Notes: generated from the letters alone by a model not told the origin. Positions 1 through 7,628 are shown, numbered from the stretch's first letter. The stretch is 11,939 nt of DNA from an uncultured Prevotellaceae bacterium (GCA_946406585.1 CAMJLI010000046.1:1-11939), one strand, 5' to 3'. Numbers and translations: made by a program.

Positions 1-2
1 AT

Positions 3-1991
3 GCTGAAGTGCTCACCAAATTGGGATGCCGCCCTCTGGCTCTTTATGGCAACATCTTTATTGCCAGCATACCTTTGCGTGCTCTTCCTGCCTTGTCGCT
101 CCAGCCTGAAGTGATGCGCATTGAGGCCGGGCAGGGCACCAGCATACAGATGGACACCACTACCGTGCTCATGGGTGGGGCGAGGGCTCATCTGGGGGAG
201 GGGCTGCCACAGGCTTTCACCGGAAAAGGGGTGCTGGTGGGGGTGGAGGATATCGGCTTCGACCTTACACATCCCAACTTCTATGATGATGCTTCGGCTA
301 CCAATTACCGCATACGAAGGTTTTGGGATTTCCTTTCCACTGACACCATGGGAAGCCATTGCTATGTGGGGGCTGATTACACAACAGAGGAGGCCATCAA
401 GAACTATGCGCATTCCAGAGATGGCTTGTTGCAGACTCATGGCACCCACACCCTTGGCTCTGCTGCCGGCAGTGGCTACGACACGGCATACAGGGGCATG
501 GCTCCTGAGGCTGACATCTGCCTTGTAAGCAATGCTGTGTCTGAAGACTTGGCTCTGATAGACTCTGCCGACGTTTACAAGTTCACCTATGCCACAGATG
601 CCCTGGGATTCAAGTATATCTTCGACTATGCGGATGCTTTGGGAGTGCCTTGCGTGGTGTCGTTCAGCGAAGGCTCTTCGATGGATTTCAGGGGTGATGA
701 CCAATTGTATTATGAAATACTCGATAGCATCACCGGACCTGGACATATCCTTGTGGCATCGGCTGGCAATTCAGGACATTTCATCAATCATGTGCGCAAG
801 CCTGCCGAATTGCAGAGCACCGAGGTCACTATAATTTCCCCTGGAAAGGCTTCCTATTTCTCGGCCAAGAGCAAAAGCGATAAATACACTCTCTTGTTCC
901 ATCTTACAGGAAATAACGGAGAAACCGCAGATTATCCCATTTCTGTTGCTGGTGTATATGCTGCACCCGACACTCTGGTCACAGATACTCTGCTCGTGGG
1001 TGAGAAACCTTATTACTTTACGGTCAATTGCTATCCTTCATGCTTCAATCCATCGGAGAATGTGTTGGAGGTGGTGTTGCAGACCGATGGGTTGTTGGGG
1101 CAGGGGCACTATGTCGGGGTGGAAATCATAGGCAATCAGGTGGAGGTGGAATTGTTCCGTGGGGTGGGGTATCTGATCCCTCATGACGCTGCCCTCGGCG
1201 ACAATGCCTTTTCGCTTCATTCTCCAGGAAGCGCGCCTTCTGTTATTTGCGTGGGCGCTACTGGCTACCGTACTGGCATCGTCAACTACAAGGGCGAATA
1301 TCGTCCCTATGACATGGGAACGTCTGGCAAGAGGAGTGAATACTCTTCTGTCGGACCCACTTTCGACAATCGCATAAAGCCTGATGTCATGGCGCCTGGT
1401 ACAAATGTCATTTCTTCCTACAGCAGTTTTTATCTTGAGAACAATCCCGATGCGGGCGATATTCTCTCTGATGTGGCTCATTTCGACTTCCAAGGACGCA
1501 CGTATGCGTGGAACGCCAATAGTGGGACATCGATGTCTACTCCTGTGGTGGCTGGTGCCATCGCTCTTTGGCTGCAAGCAAAGCCTGACCTCACTCCCGA
1601 ACAGGTGTTGGGCATCATAAGCAGGACTTCGCGCCATTATGATGAATCTCTAGAATATCCAAACAACTTGTACGGATATGGCGAGGTGGATGCTTATGCC
1701 GGCTTGCTTGATGTATTAGGCTTGTCGAATGTCAAGGGGATTTCTTCCAATGCACCAAGGGGTGTGGACTTTTCCATGGCCGATGGCTTGTTGCTCATAC
1801 GTCTTGACAAGCCATCCATGGCTCCTGCCAACATAAGTATTTATGCCACTTCGGGTGTCATGGTGAAAAAGGCGCAAGTGCTGAGGGGAGGGCAGGAGTG
1901 CGTTGTAGACCTCCGTTCGTTGCCAAGTGGTGTCTATGCCGTGCAGGTGGACAGCCAAGATGCCAAAGGGTCTACATTGGTCAGAAAATGA
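3..1991 (+). CDS. Subtilisin-like S8 serine peptidase with T9SS C-terminal sorting domain (5' partial)
   Basis: Secreted serine endopeptidase of the subtilase family, probably exported by the type IX secretion system and held at the cell surface. The frame is open to the left edge. The first in-frame start candidate, GTG at 9, gives a protein without a signal peptide that begins inside what looks like the inhibitor-like propeptide, so the true start lies upstream. Counting from the GTG at 9, the catalytic triad is D81 (VGVEDIGFD), H144 (THGTHT) and S508 (SGTSMSTP), with oxyanion N254 (ASAGNSG). The usual hydrophobic residue before the catalytic Asp is Glu here (VED instead of VID). About 150 residues separate N254 from the VGATGY strand that resumes the fold near 415, a larger gap than in bacterial subtilisins and probably an inserted beta domain. 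Residues 605-660 match the Por sorting domain pattern (IYATSGVMV, then LPSGVYAVQV, ending in basic residues). The physiological substrate is unknown. Confidence 0.9.
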   Translation, partial: AEVLTKLGCRPLALYGNIFIASIPLRALPALSLQPEVMRIEAGQGTSIQMDTTTVLMGGARAHLGEGLPQAFTGKGVLVGVEDIGFDLTHPNFYDDASATNYRIRRFWDFLSTDTMGSHCYVGADYTTEEAIKNYAHSRDGLLQTHGTHTLGSAAGSGYDTAYRGMAPEADICLVSNAVSEDLALIDSADVYKFTYATDALGFKYIFDYADALGVPCVVSFSEGSSMDFRGDDQLYYEILDSITGPGHILVASAGNSGHFINHVRKPAELQSTEVTIISPGKASYFSAKSKSDKYTLLFHLTGNNGETADYPISVAGVYAAPDTLVTDTLLVGEKPYYFTVNCYPSCFNPSENVLEVVLQTDGLLGQGHYVGVEIIGNQVEVELFRGVGYLIPHDAALGDNAFSLHSPGSAPSVICVGATGYRTGIVNYKGEYRPYDMGTSGKRSEYSSVGPTFDNRIKPDVMAPGTNVISSYSSFYLENNPDAGDILSDVAHFDFQGRTYAWNANSGTSMSTPVVAGAIALWLQAKPDLTPEQVLGIISRTSRHYDESLEYPNNLYGYGEVDAYAGLLDVLGLSNVKGISSNAPRGVDFSMADGLLLIRLDKPSMAPANISIYATSGVMVKKAQVLRGGQECVVDLRSLPSGVYAVQVDSQDAKGSTLVRK

Positions 1992-2012
1992 TCGGACGGG
2001 GCTGATGGACGC

Positions 2013-2043
2013 AAAAAAGCAATGCCGGCAGATGCCGGCATTG
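2013..2043 (-). terminator. Intrinsic terminator after pdxA
   Basis: An 11-bp perfect inverted repeat (CAATGCCGGCA at 2020-2030, TGCCGGCATTG at 2033-2043) is flanked on its left by AAAAAA at 2013-2018. Read on the minus strand this is a GC-rich hairpin followed, after two bases, by six U, placed 15 bp after the pdxA stop codon. On the + strand the hairpin is followed only by a weak T-containing stretch, so termination of the converging protease transcript here is possible but less certain. Confidence 0.8.
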
Positions 2044-2057
2044 TTCAAGTGACTCTC

Positions 2058-3143
2058 TCATGATTGGGGTTCGTGTTTCTTTGGGATGGCGAACCTTACC
2101 TTTTCGCTTTCATCGCGCTTTTCGTGGTAGAACTTTTTCAGGGGATTTGCCATTGGCTCGTCGTATTCGGCGCGGTGGCGGAAGGTGTCTATGGCAAGAT
2201 AAATGGCATTTCTTAGCGCCGATTCGTCGGCCTGGCCTTTTCCTGCTATGTCAAAACAGGGCGTGATGCCCGGGGATGTGTGCACTAAGGGCAGTCCTGC
2301 TGTCAGTGTCAGCCTCCCTTCCTCGGCAAGCAGGCGCAGCGGCATCATTGCTTGGTTGTAGTACATGGCAAGAATGCCATCAAAATTTGAGTGAAGCATG
2401 TTGCTGAAGAACTCGTCTGCCGGATATGGGCCATATATGCCCACGCCCTCGTTGTGCATTTCTGTGATGGCTGGTTTCAGTATGTCTTCCTCTTCTGCAC
2501 CCGATTGGGGGTTTACTTGCAATAGGGCTATGCGAGGGGTGGACAGACGGAAATCTCGCTTCAAGCTGTTGAAGAAGGTGGTGCCCTTGTCCACTATGAG
2601 GTCCTTGCGCAATTCGCGCAGGGCATCTCCCAGTGGCATGTCGTCTGTCACCGATGCTATTCTCAAGCCTCCGTTCACATGTATCGTAAGGCTCTTGCCG
2701 TCGTGGCTCGTGGCTCTTTCAATGTGCTTCGTGGTTGAGGGGGAGTCCAGGCCGTCTTGGTTTTCTTCTTCTGCTACAGGTGATGTCACCAGTACGTCGA
2801 ACAATTCCTTCTCGAAGTCGCTGAGTGCTCTTTCCAAAGCCAATTGTGCGGCTTTGGCGGATGCTTTGGTGGGGGTGCCTATGTCTATCTTCACCTCGTC
2901 ATTGAAGCAGGTGAGGATGTTCAGACGGTTGTCGCTGGCTTCTTCTGCATTGTTTATGATGGTGAAGTTGGTTTGCAGTCCGAGGGTCTTGCGGTGGTAG
3001 GCTGCTATTTTGGGTGAGCCGTATATTATTGGAGTGCAGAGTTCTAGCATGGTGGGGTCGGAGAATGTCTTGAAGATGGTCTCGTAGCCGATGCCGTTGG
3101 TGTCGCCGTGAGTGATGGCGATGCGTATTTTGTCGTTTTCCAT
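2058..3143 (-). CDS. pdxA: PdxA-family protein (4-hydroxythreonine-4-phosphate dehydrogenase homologue) with degenerate metal site
   Basis: PdxA oxidises 4-phosphohydroxy-L-threonine with NAD in DXP-dependent pyridoxal 5'-phosphate synthesis and needs a divalent metal held by three His. The 361-residue protein keeps the family frame: ITHGDTNGIGYE near the N-terminus (usual TxGDPxGIGPE), a TSPVAEE stretch at 120-126 where PINK is usual, LAMYYNQ at 258-264, LPLVHTSPG at 284-292, and the C-terminal IYLAIDTFRHR segment typical of Bacteroidetes PdxA. All three metal ligands appear changed: PGHTE has become PSTTK (T137), NPHAG has become NPQSG (Q213), and MYHDQ has become MYYNQ (Y262, N263). The later AHGTA-type motif reads GITPC. 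The frame is intact and full length, so this looks like a maintained but non-canonical paralogue and not a decayed gene. It lies 27 bp after rlmN on the same strand, probably in one transcript. Family membership is secure; PdxA activity is doubtful. Confidence 0.85.
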   Translation of the reverse strand: MENDKIRIAITHGDTNGIGYETIFKTFSDPTMLELCTPIIYGSPKIAAYHRKTLGLQTNFTIINNAEEASDNRLNILTCFNDEVKIDIGTPTKASAKAAQLALERALSDFEKELFDVLVTSPVAEEENQDGLDSPSTTKHIERATSHDGKSLTIHVNGGLRIASVTDDMPLGDALRELRKDLIVDKGTTFFNSLKRDFRLSTPRIALLQVNPQSGAEEEDILKPAITEMHNEGVGIYGPYPADEFFSNMLHSNFDGILAMYYNQAMMPLRLLAEEGRLTLTAGLPLVHTSPGITPCFDIAGKGQADESALRNAIYLAIDTFRHRAEYDEPMANPLKKFYHEKRDESEKVRFAIPKKHEPQS

Positions 3144-3170
3144 TGTGGTGTGTTTGTTATTGGTTGTGAG

Positions 3171-4232
3171 TTATTGAAAGTGAGGCTTTTGGGCGGATTT
3201 GCTCCTTTCCTCGTCTATGCGTTGTGCCGTGCTCAGCAATCCGCAGGCTGCATAAATGTCTTCGCCGCGACTTGCACGTATGGTGGTGAAGATGCCATGA
3301 GAGGTGAGATAGTCTCTTAGCCATTCCATTCGCTTTTCGTCGGTGCCATGCAGGTCGATGTCGGGTATCTGGTGGAATCTTATGAGGTTGATGCGGCAAT
3401 GCAGGCCATGCAGCAGCCTCACGATGGCCTGTGCATGTTCCTTGCTGTCGTTCACGCCTCCGAAGACGATGTATTCGAATGAGAGTCTCCTTTGGTGTGT
3501 GAAATCGTAATTCCTAAGCAGTTCCACCACCTCGGCAATGGGCATGCCTCGTTCTGCTGGCATCAGCGCGGCTCGTTGTTCGTGCATCGGTGTGTGCAGG
3601 CTGATGGCCACATGGCATTCGCTTTCATCAAGAAATCTCCTCAGCTTCCCCTTTATGCCCACGCTGCTCACTGTGATGCGCTTGGGGCTCCATGCCCAGC
3701 CATAGTCGGCTGTGAGTATCTTGGTGGCTTGCAGCACGGCATCGAGGTTGTCCATAGGCTCGCCTTGTCCCATGAACACGATGTTGGTCAGTGTGTCACG
3801 TTCTGGCAGCGAATATATTTGGTTTAGTATGTCTCCAACGGTGAGGTTGCCTTCGAATCCTTGCTTCCCTGTCTGGCAGAACAGGCAGTTCATCTTGCAT
3901 CCCACCTGCGACGACACGCATAGCGTGGCCCTGTCGCCGTCTGGGATGTAGACGGTCTCCACACTTTTCCCACTGGTGGTGGGGAAGAGGTATTTTATTG
4001 TCCCGTCGACGGAGTGCTGGCTGTGGGTGGGCTTCATCCGTCCCACGGTGTATGTTTCGGATAGTTTTGTCCTGTTGGCCTTTGATATGTTGGTCATCTC
4101 GTCTATGCTTTCCACATGTTGGCGATAGATCCAATCGGCTATTTGCCCACCTGTGAAGGCGGGCATGCCCAAGTCTTTGGCCACTTGTCGCAGCTCTGCA
4201 AGGTCTTTTCCTAATAGTGTTGTTTCCAGCAT
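3171..4232 (-). CDS. rlmN: 23S rRNA (A2503-C2) / tRNA (A37-C2) methyltransferase RlmN, radical SAM
   Basis: RlmN adds a methyl group to C2 of A2503 in 23S rRNA, and in many bacteria to A37 of some tRNAs, using two SAM molecules and a radical mechanism with a methylated Cys intermediate. In this 353-residue protein the 4Fe-4S cluster motif is C112-x3-C116-x2-C119 (GCKMNCLFC). The two extra mechanistic cysteines are C105 (ATLCVSSQ) and C330 (IYAACG). The SAM-binding segment reads FMGQGEPMDN. The length is normal for the family. I chose ATG at 4230-4232, giving MLETTLLGK, because it starts where RlmN proteins usually start and lies just after a promoter. The reading frame stays open for 47 codons upstream, but those codons run through the -7 promoter box and a tandem DNA repeat, so they are not protein. 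The gene probably shares a transcript with pdxA. Confidence 0.95.
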   Translation of the reverse strand: MLETTLLGKDLAELRQVAKDLGMPAFTGGQIADWIYRQHVESIDEMTNISKANRTKLSETYTVGRMKPTHSQHSVDGTIKYLFPTTSGKSVETVYIPDGDRATLCVSSQVGCKMNCLFCQTGKQGFEGNLTVGDILNQIYSLPERDTLTNIVFMGQGEPMDNLDAVLQATKILTADYGWAWSPKRITVSSVGIKGKLRRFLDESECHVAISLHTPMHEQRAALMPAERGMPIAEVVELLRNYDFTHQRRLSFEYIVFGGVNDSKEHAQAIVRLLHGLHCRINLIRFHQIPDIDLHGTDEKRMEWLRDYLTSHGIFTTIRASRGEDIYAACGLLSTAQRIDEERSKSAQKPHFQ

Positions 4233-4246
4233 GGTTTTTGCGTCAG

Positions 4247-4277
4247 CAAAGATAGTGCAAGACAATCGAAAATCAAA
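4247..4277 (-). promoter_or_regulatory. Bacteroidetes-type promoter for rlmN-pdxA
   Basis: On the minus strand a -7 box TATCTTTG (4254 to 4247) fits the Bacteroidetes consensus TAnnTTTG. Exactly 19 bases upstream is a TTTG -33 element (4277 to 4274). Transcription would begin near 4240, leaving a leader of only about 10 nt before the rlmN ATG. The match to consensus is direct; use as a promoter is inferred. Confidence 0.65.
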
Positions 4278-4306
4278 GCAAAAAACAAAGTTTTTGCTCT
4301 CTTTGC

Positions 4307-4369
4307 CCCTAAAGACCCTATAGCCCCTAAAGACCTTAAAGACCTTAAAGTCCTTAAAGACCTTAATGC
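4307..4369. repeat. Tandem array of ~9-nt units (CCTTAAAGA type)
   Basis: About seven head-to-tail copies of a 9-nt unit, best seen as CCTTAAAGA at 4334-4342 and 4352-4360 and CCTTAAAGT at 4343-4351. CCCTAAAGA variants lie at 4307-4315 and 4325-4333, an eroded 8-nt copy (CCCTATAG) at 4316-4323, and a diverged last copy at 4361-4369. Read on the minus strand the units would encode repeating KVF/KDF residues in a spurious extension of rlmN. The array sits between the terminator of the M16 peptidase gene and the rlmN promoter, about 30 bp upstream of the -33 element. It is too short and spacer-free to be a CRISPR array. Its function is unknown; slippage-prone noncoding DNA is the simplest reading. 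Confidence 0.85.
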
Positions 4370-4409
4370 CCACACCCCCTGTCCTTTTACCAGATACTCT
4401 TACTCGTCG

Positions 4410-4484
4410 AAAAAAAACCTTTCACGAGAAGCCATTCTCGAACAGCAATTATATTGCTTGTTCATGGCTCTTTCTCGTGAAAGG
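4410..4484 (-). terminator. Long hairpin terminator after the M16 peptidase gene
   Basis: A 13-bp perfect inverted repeat (CCTTTCACGAGAA at 4418-4430, TTCTCGTGAAAGG at 4472-4484) encloses further pairing: GCCAT at 4431-4435 with ATGGC at 4464-4468, and GAACAGCAAT with ATTGCTTGTTC apart from one bulge. The whole forms an interrupted stem of about 67 nt. Eight A (4410-4417) adjoin the left arm, so on the minus strand the hairpin ends in eight U, as in an intrinsic terminator. It begins 34 bp after the peptidase stop codon. The stem is longer than a minimal terminator needs. Confidence 0.8.
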
Positions 4485-4518
4485 TCAAAGAAATGTGGGT
4501 CTTAATGATGTCGCAATG

Positions 4519-7338
4519 TTATTTCTCTGGCATCATTGTCACTGAGATGTGGTTCTTGCTCTTGGTGATGACTTTTTTCAGGAAATTGCTGATGGCTTTT
4601 GGTGTGATGTTTTCCACTGTTTGTTTGTAGTTGGTATGGAAGTCCACGCCAAACCTGTTCCATTTGTTGAGTATTCCGAGCCAGTGGCCGTTGGTCTTTG
4701 CGTCCACGTCGGCTTGCTTCAGCAATATCTGTTTCACCTTGTTCAGGTCTTCCAAGTTGGGACTCTTGATGGTGGCTGCCATGCCTTTTGCAAATTCTGG
4801 TATTGCCTCTGCTGCCTTGTCGGGGTTGAGCATTGCAGTACCTTTTATGGTGATAAATGTGCTGAGTCCGTCGTTGTCCACATCGCTTTCGGCTCCTGCA
4901 TGATATGCGGCTGAGAGGCGCTCGCGTATCTCACGGTTGAAGGTCATGTCGAGCAGGCGTCCTGCCACGTCGCTTATTACGCTGTTTTCCAATGTGTTGC
5001 TGACTGGTTTGGAGCGCCATATCTCGTTGGCTTGTGCCTGTGGGTTCTCCATCTTCTTCTCAAAGTGGTTGATCTTGTTGCCGTTTACGAAGGTGCGCAT
5101 TTCCTTTGCCGTCAGGTTGGGTGTTCCTGTGGATGGCAGCGAAGCGATGTATTGTTCGATGTATTGGCGGAGCAGTGCTTCGTCGTAATTGCCCACAAAG
5201 ATGAATGTGAAGTTGGCAGCATTGTTGAAGAGTTGCTTTCCTATTTCTATCACTCTGTCATAGTTGATGCTTTCTATTGCCTCGGCTGTAGGAATGCGGA
5301 AGTGTGGGTTGTTGCCATAGACGGTGCTCATCACGGAGTCTTCAAACACGGCTTGGCTGTTGCTGCTGATGTTTTTCATTTGCATTGCCACGGCATTGAT
5401 TATGCGCTTGAAGTTTTGCTCGTCCTTGGTCACGTTGGTGAATCCAAGATGTACGAGTTGCATCATTGTCTCCAAGTCTTTTGGAGTGGTCTGTGCCGAC
5501 AATCCGTGGCGTGAGCTGGTGATGTTGAAGCTTGTGCTCACTTGCTTGCCTGCGAGAGCTTTTTGGAGGTCTGTTTGCGAGAAGTTGCCTAAACCGCTTT
5601 GTGAGAGGATGATGCTTGCGAGTTGCAGGTTGTTGATGTCGGATTCAGGGAATATTGATTCTCCACCGCTGGCGTTGGCCACCATTTGTATCTCGTCGGC
5701 ATTGAAGTCGGTGTGTTTCATCATCACCTTGGCACCGTTGGAGAGGGTGAGTTCCTTGTAGCCCAATGTGGTGTTCTCGCTTTCTTTCAAGATGCTGCCT
5801 TTTTGTGGCAGTTCTGCCATCAGCGGTTCTTGTTTCACGTTGTCCACGTAGGCTTCGAGTTGTTCTGCACGTACGGCTTTCACTGTCTTGCGCAGGTCGT
5901 CGGGTGATAATGATGCGGCTCCTTCTTTGTCTTGCAGCAGTGCGAGTGCCACGAAGTTGGTGTCGCTGTTGCAGATTATCTCCTTTGCCATCATGTTGAT
6001 GATGTCTACCGAGAGCAATGGTGCTATTTGGTTCATCAGATTGTATTCATCTTCAATGGATGGTATTGGTTCTGAAGCGATGAAGTTCTGCACATATTGG
6101 GAGCAGTAGGAGTTTGTCTCGTGCTTCTCGCGATTGTTGTAGATGGTTTCCAGCTGGCTCAGGTATTCCGACTTTGCACGTTCGTATTCTGTAGCGGTGA
6201 AGCCATGGTCTTTTGCACGTTTGGTTTCGCGCAAGGCGGCAGCCAGTCCTTCCAGCTCTTTGCCCTCCTTGGGCACCACGGTGAGCATTAATGCGCTCTT
6301 GGTGCGTGACACAAGGTAGTTGCCGTCTTCTACCGATGCTTGCAGCATGGCGCTTTCGGGCTTCTTTGCCTCTTCTCCCAGTCGGGTGTTGAGCATGTTG
6401 GTCATTACGGCCAAGGCATAGTCTTGCACCATGTACGACATGTCGCTCTTTTGTTCATCGGGGATGGGGTCGCGCTTCATTGCCACCAGGAACATGGGTA
6501 TGGGCTGTTCCTTGTCTTTGCCCACCACATAGATGCCCTCGTTGTTGTCTGGCACTTCCACTGGTGTCACTTTCGCTGCGTTGGCAGGCACTTTTATGTC
6601 GCTGAAGAGTTCTTTTATCTTCTTTTCTGTGCGGTCCACATCGATGTCACCCACCACGATTACGCCTTGGTTGTCGGGGCGGTACCATTTCCTGTAATAG
6701 GCACGTAGTGTCTCAGGCGAGCATTTGTCTATCACCTCCATCAGTCCGATGGGGAATCTCTCGCCATATTTCGAGTTGGGGTATAGCTCTGGCAGTTTTT
6801 GCTCCAAGATCTTCTGGGTTCCCACGATGCGCATGCGGTATTCGTTGTGCACGATGTCGCGCTCTTGGTCTATGGCCTTGGTGTCGAGGGTTATGCCGTT
6901 CGACCAGTCTTTTAGTATGAGCATGCATGAGTCGAGCGCCGACACGCGGGCTGTGGGCACGTCAGTGATGAAGTATACTGTCTGGTCGGTTGATGTGTAT
7001 GCATTGAGGTTGCGTCCATATTCCACACCTATCGACTGCAGGTATTCTTGCAGCAGGTTGTCTTTGAAATGGTCGCTGCCGTTGAAGGCCATGTGCTCCA
7101 AAAGGTGTGCCAGTCCGCGTTGGTCGTCGTTTTCTTGTACCGATCCTACTTTTTGTGCAATGTAGAAACTTGCCACATGCTCTGGATAGTTGTTGTGACG
7201 GATGTAGTAGGTCAGTCCGTTGTCAAGCTTGCCCACGCGCACGTCTTTGTCTGTTGGGATGGGCTGGGGTTGTGCCAGCACTTGTGTAGCCATCCCGATG
7301 AGCAGCCATGCTGCTGCAAACATTCTACTTTTTTTCAT
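4519..7338 (-). CDS. Secreted M16 family (insulinase/pitrilysin-type) zinc metallopeptidase
   Basis: Zinc peptidase of the inverted-motif family that degrades peptides inside a closed two-lobed chamber. The 939-residue protein begins with a signal peptide (basic MKKSR, hydrophobic core, cleavage probably after VLA near residue 22). No lipobox Cys is present, so a soluble periplasmic protein is likely. The N-terminal catalytic half (about 30-500) carries H78-L-L-E81-H82, the third zinc ligand at E159 (QERDIVHNE), and the AYTSTDQTVYF segment typical of the family. The second half (from about 525, KELTLSNGAKV) repeats the M16 fold without an HxxEH motif, as expected for the non-catalytic lobe. 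The length fits two-lobed PqqL-like bacterial M16 peptidases. The gene is monocistronic, with its own terminator, and divergent from the + strand operon. The natural substrate cannot be read from the sequence; imported or envelope peptides are plausible. Confidence 0.93.
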   Translation of the reverse strand: MKKSRMFAAAWLLIGMATQVLAQPQPIPTDKDVRVGKLDNGLTYYIRHNNYPEHVASFYIAQKVGSVQENDDQRGLAHLLEHMAFNGSDHFKDNLLQEYLQSIGVEYGRNLNAYTSTDQTVYFITDVPTARVSALDSCMLILKDWSNGITLDTKAIDQERDIVHNEYRMRIVGTQKILEQKLPELYPNSKYGERFPIGLMEVIDKCSPETLRAYYRKWYRPDNQGVIVVGDIDVDRTEKKIKELFSDIKVPANAAKVTPVEVPDNNEGIYVVGKDKEQPIPMFLVAMKRDPIPDEQKSDMSYMVQDYALAVMTNMLNTRLGEEAKKPESAMLQASVEDGNYLVSRTKSALMLTVVPKEGKELEGLAAALRETKRAKDHGFTATEYERAKSEYLSQLETIYNNREKHETNSYCSQYVQNFIASEPIPSIEDEYNLMNQIAPLLSVDIINMMAKEIICNSDTNFVALALLQDKEGAASLSPDDLRKTVKAVRAEQLEAYVDNVKQEPLMAELPQKGSILKESENTTLGYKELTLSNGAKVMMKHTDFNADEIQMVANASGGESIFPESDINNLQLASIILSQSGLGNFSQTDLQKALAGKQVSTSFNITSSRHGLSAQTTPKDLETMMQLVHLGFTNVTKDEQNFKRIINAVAMQMKNISSNSQAVFEDSVMSTVYGNNPHFRIPTAEAIESINYDRVIEIGKQLFNNAANFTFIFVGNYDEALLRQYIEQYIASLPSTGTPNLTAKEMRTFVNGNKINHFEKKMENPQAQANEIWRSKPVSNTLENSVISDVAGRLLDMTFNREIRERLSAAYHAGAESDVDNDGLSTFITIKGTAMLNPDKAAEAIPEFAKGMAATIKSPNLEDLNKVKQILLKQADVDAKTNGHWLGILNKWNRFGVDFHTNYKQTVENITPKAISNFLKKVITKSKNHISVTMMPEK

Positions 7339-7449
7339 CTTTTTCTTATTTGGTTTTGGTAATCAGGTTCTTTGGATGTGCTTGTTCGCCTGTGTGGTCT
7401 TGCCTCGTTGCAATGGGTACGTTTCAATGGTGGCATGGAAAAAATGCCC

Positions 7450-7459
7450 GAAACGTTTC
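7450..7459. promoter_or_regulatory. Possible operator palindrome in the M16 peptidase leader
   Basis: GAAACGTTTC is a perfect 10-bp palindrome with a central CG, the layout of LacI/CcpA-family operators. It lies 18 bases downstream of the proposed peptidase -7 box, where a bound repressor could block transcription. A half-site (ACGTTTC) recurs at 7419-7425. Only one full copy is present and no regulator gene is in view, so this is a weak suggestion. Confidence 0.25.
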
Positions 7460-7476
7460 CAATGGCATAAACCGTG

Positions 7477-7507
7477 CAAAAATAGTACAAATATGTGGTA
7501 TATGAAA
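7477..7507 (-). promoter_or_regulatory. Candidate promoter for the M16 peptidase gene
   Basis: On the minus strand TATTTTTG (7484 to 7477) fits the Bacteroidetes -7 consensus TAnnTTTG. Nineteen bases upstream is TTTC (7507 to 7504), one mismatch from the TTTG -33 element. The predicted leader is about 130 nt. Confidence 0.45.
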
Positions 7508-7620
7508 AAAATGCATGTTAAAAAGTCGTATTTCTTGATTCTTGTCTTGCTATTGATGTGAAATCCCTCATTAAATAACTTTTTCAGCATCCTCTTACGC
7601 TTTCGTTGCCTTTTTTTGTG

Positions 7621-7628
7621 TAAATTTG
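7621..7628 (+). promoter_or_regulatory. -7 promoter box for the multidomain/permease operon
   Basis: TAAATTTG is an exact match to the Bacteroidetes -7 consensus TAnnTTTG, 24 bases before the ATG at 7653, giving a leader of roughly 20 nt. I find no good TTTG at the expected -33 distance, only a T-rich stretch, so the promoter is supported by one element. The leader is A/T-rich without a Shine-Dalgarno sequence, as is usual in this phylum. Confidence 0.5.

Noticed and set aside
1..114. 37-codon frame starting at position 1 with a hydrophobic stretch resembling a signal peptide.
   Set aside because: It is out of frame with the subtilase, which is itself open to position 3 and shows propeptide-like sequence there; a chance frame is the better reading.
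1038..1637. 199-codon minus-strand frame inside the subtilase gene.
   Set aside because: It is antisense to the subtilase region that includes the catalytic Ser motif; the composition is not protein-like and no motif is seen.
2020..2043. The inverted repeat after the subtilase gene as that gene's own terminator.
   Set aside because: The U-run is on the minus-strand side; on the + strand the hairpin lacks a proper T-tract, so I assigned it to pdxA and left bidirectional action open.
4307..4369. The tandem array as a CRISPR.
   Set aside because: The units are 9 nt, contiguous and without spacers, and no cas genes are nearby.
4233..4373. 47-codon N-terminal extension of rlmN.
   Set aside because: It translates the promoter region and the 9-nt repeat array; RlmN homologues begin at or near the internal MLETTLLGK start.
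7419..7468. Imperfect direct repeat (ACGTTTCAATGGTGGCAT / ACGTTTCCAATGGCAT) as a mobile-element target duplication or attachment site.
   Set aside because: The copies differ by an indel, only 16 bp lie between them, and no integrase or transposase is in the window.
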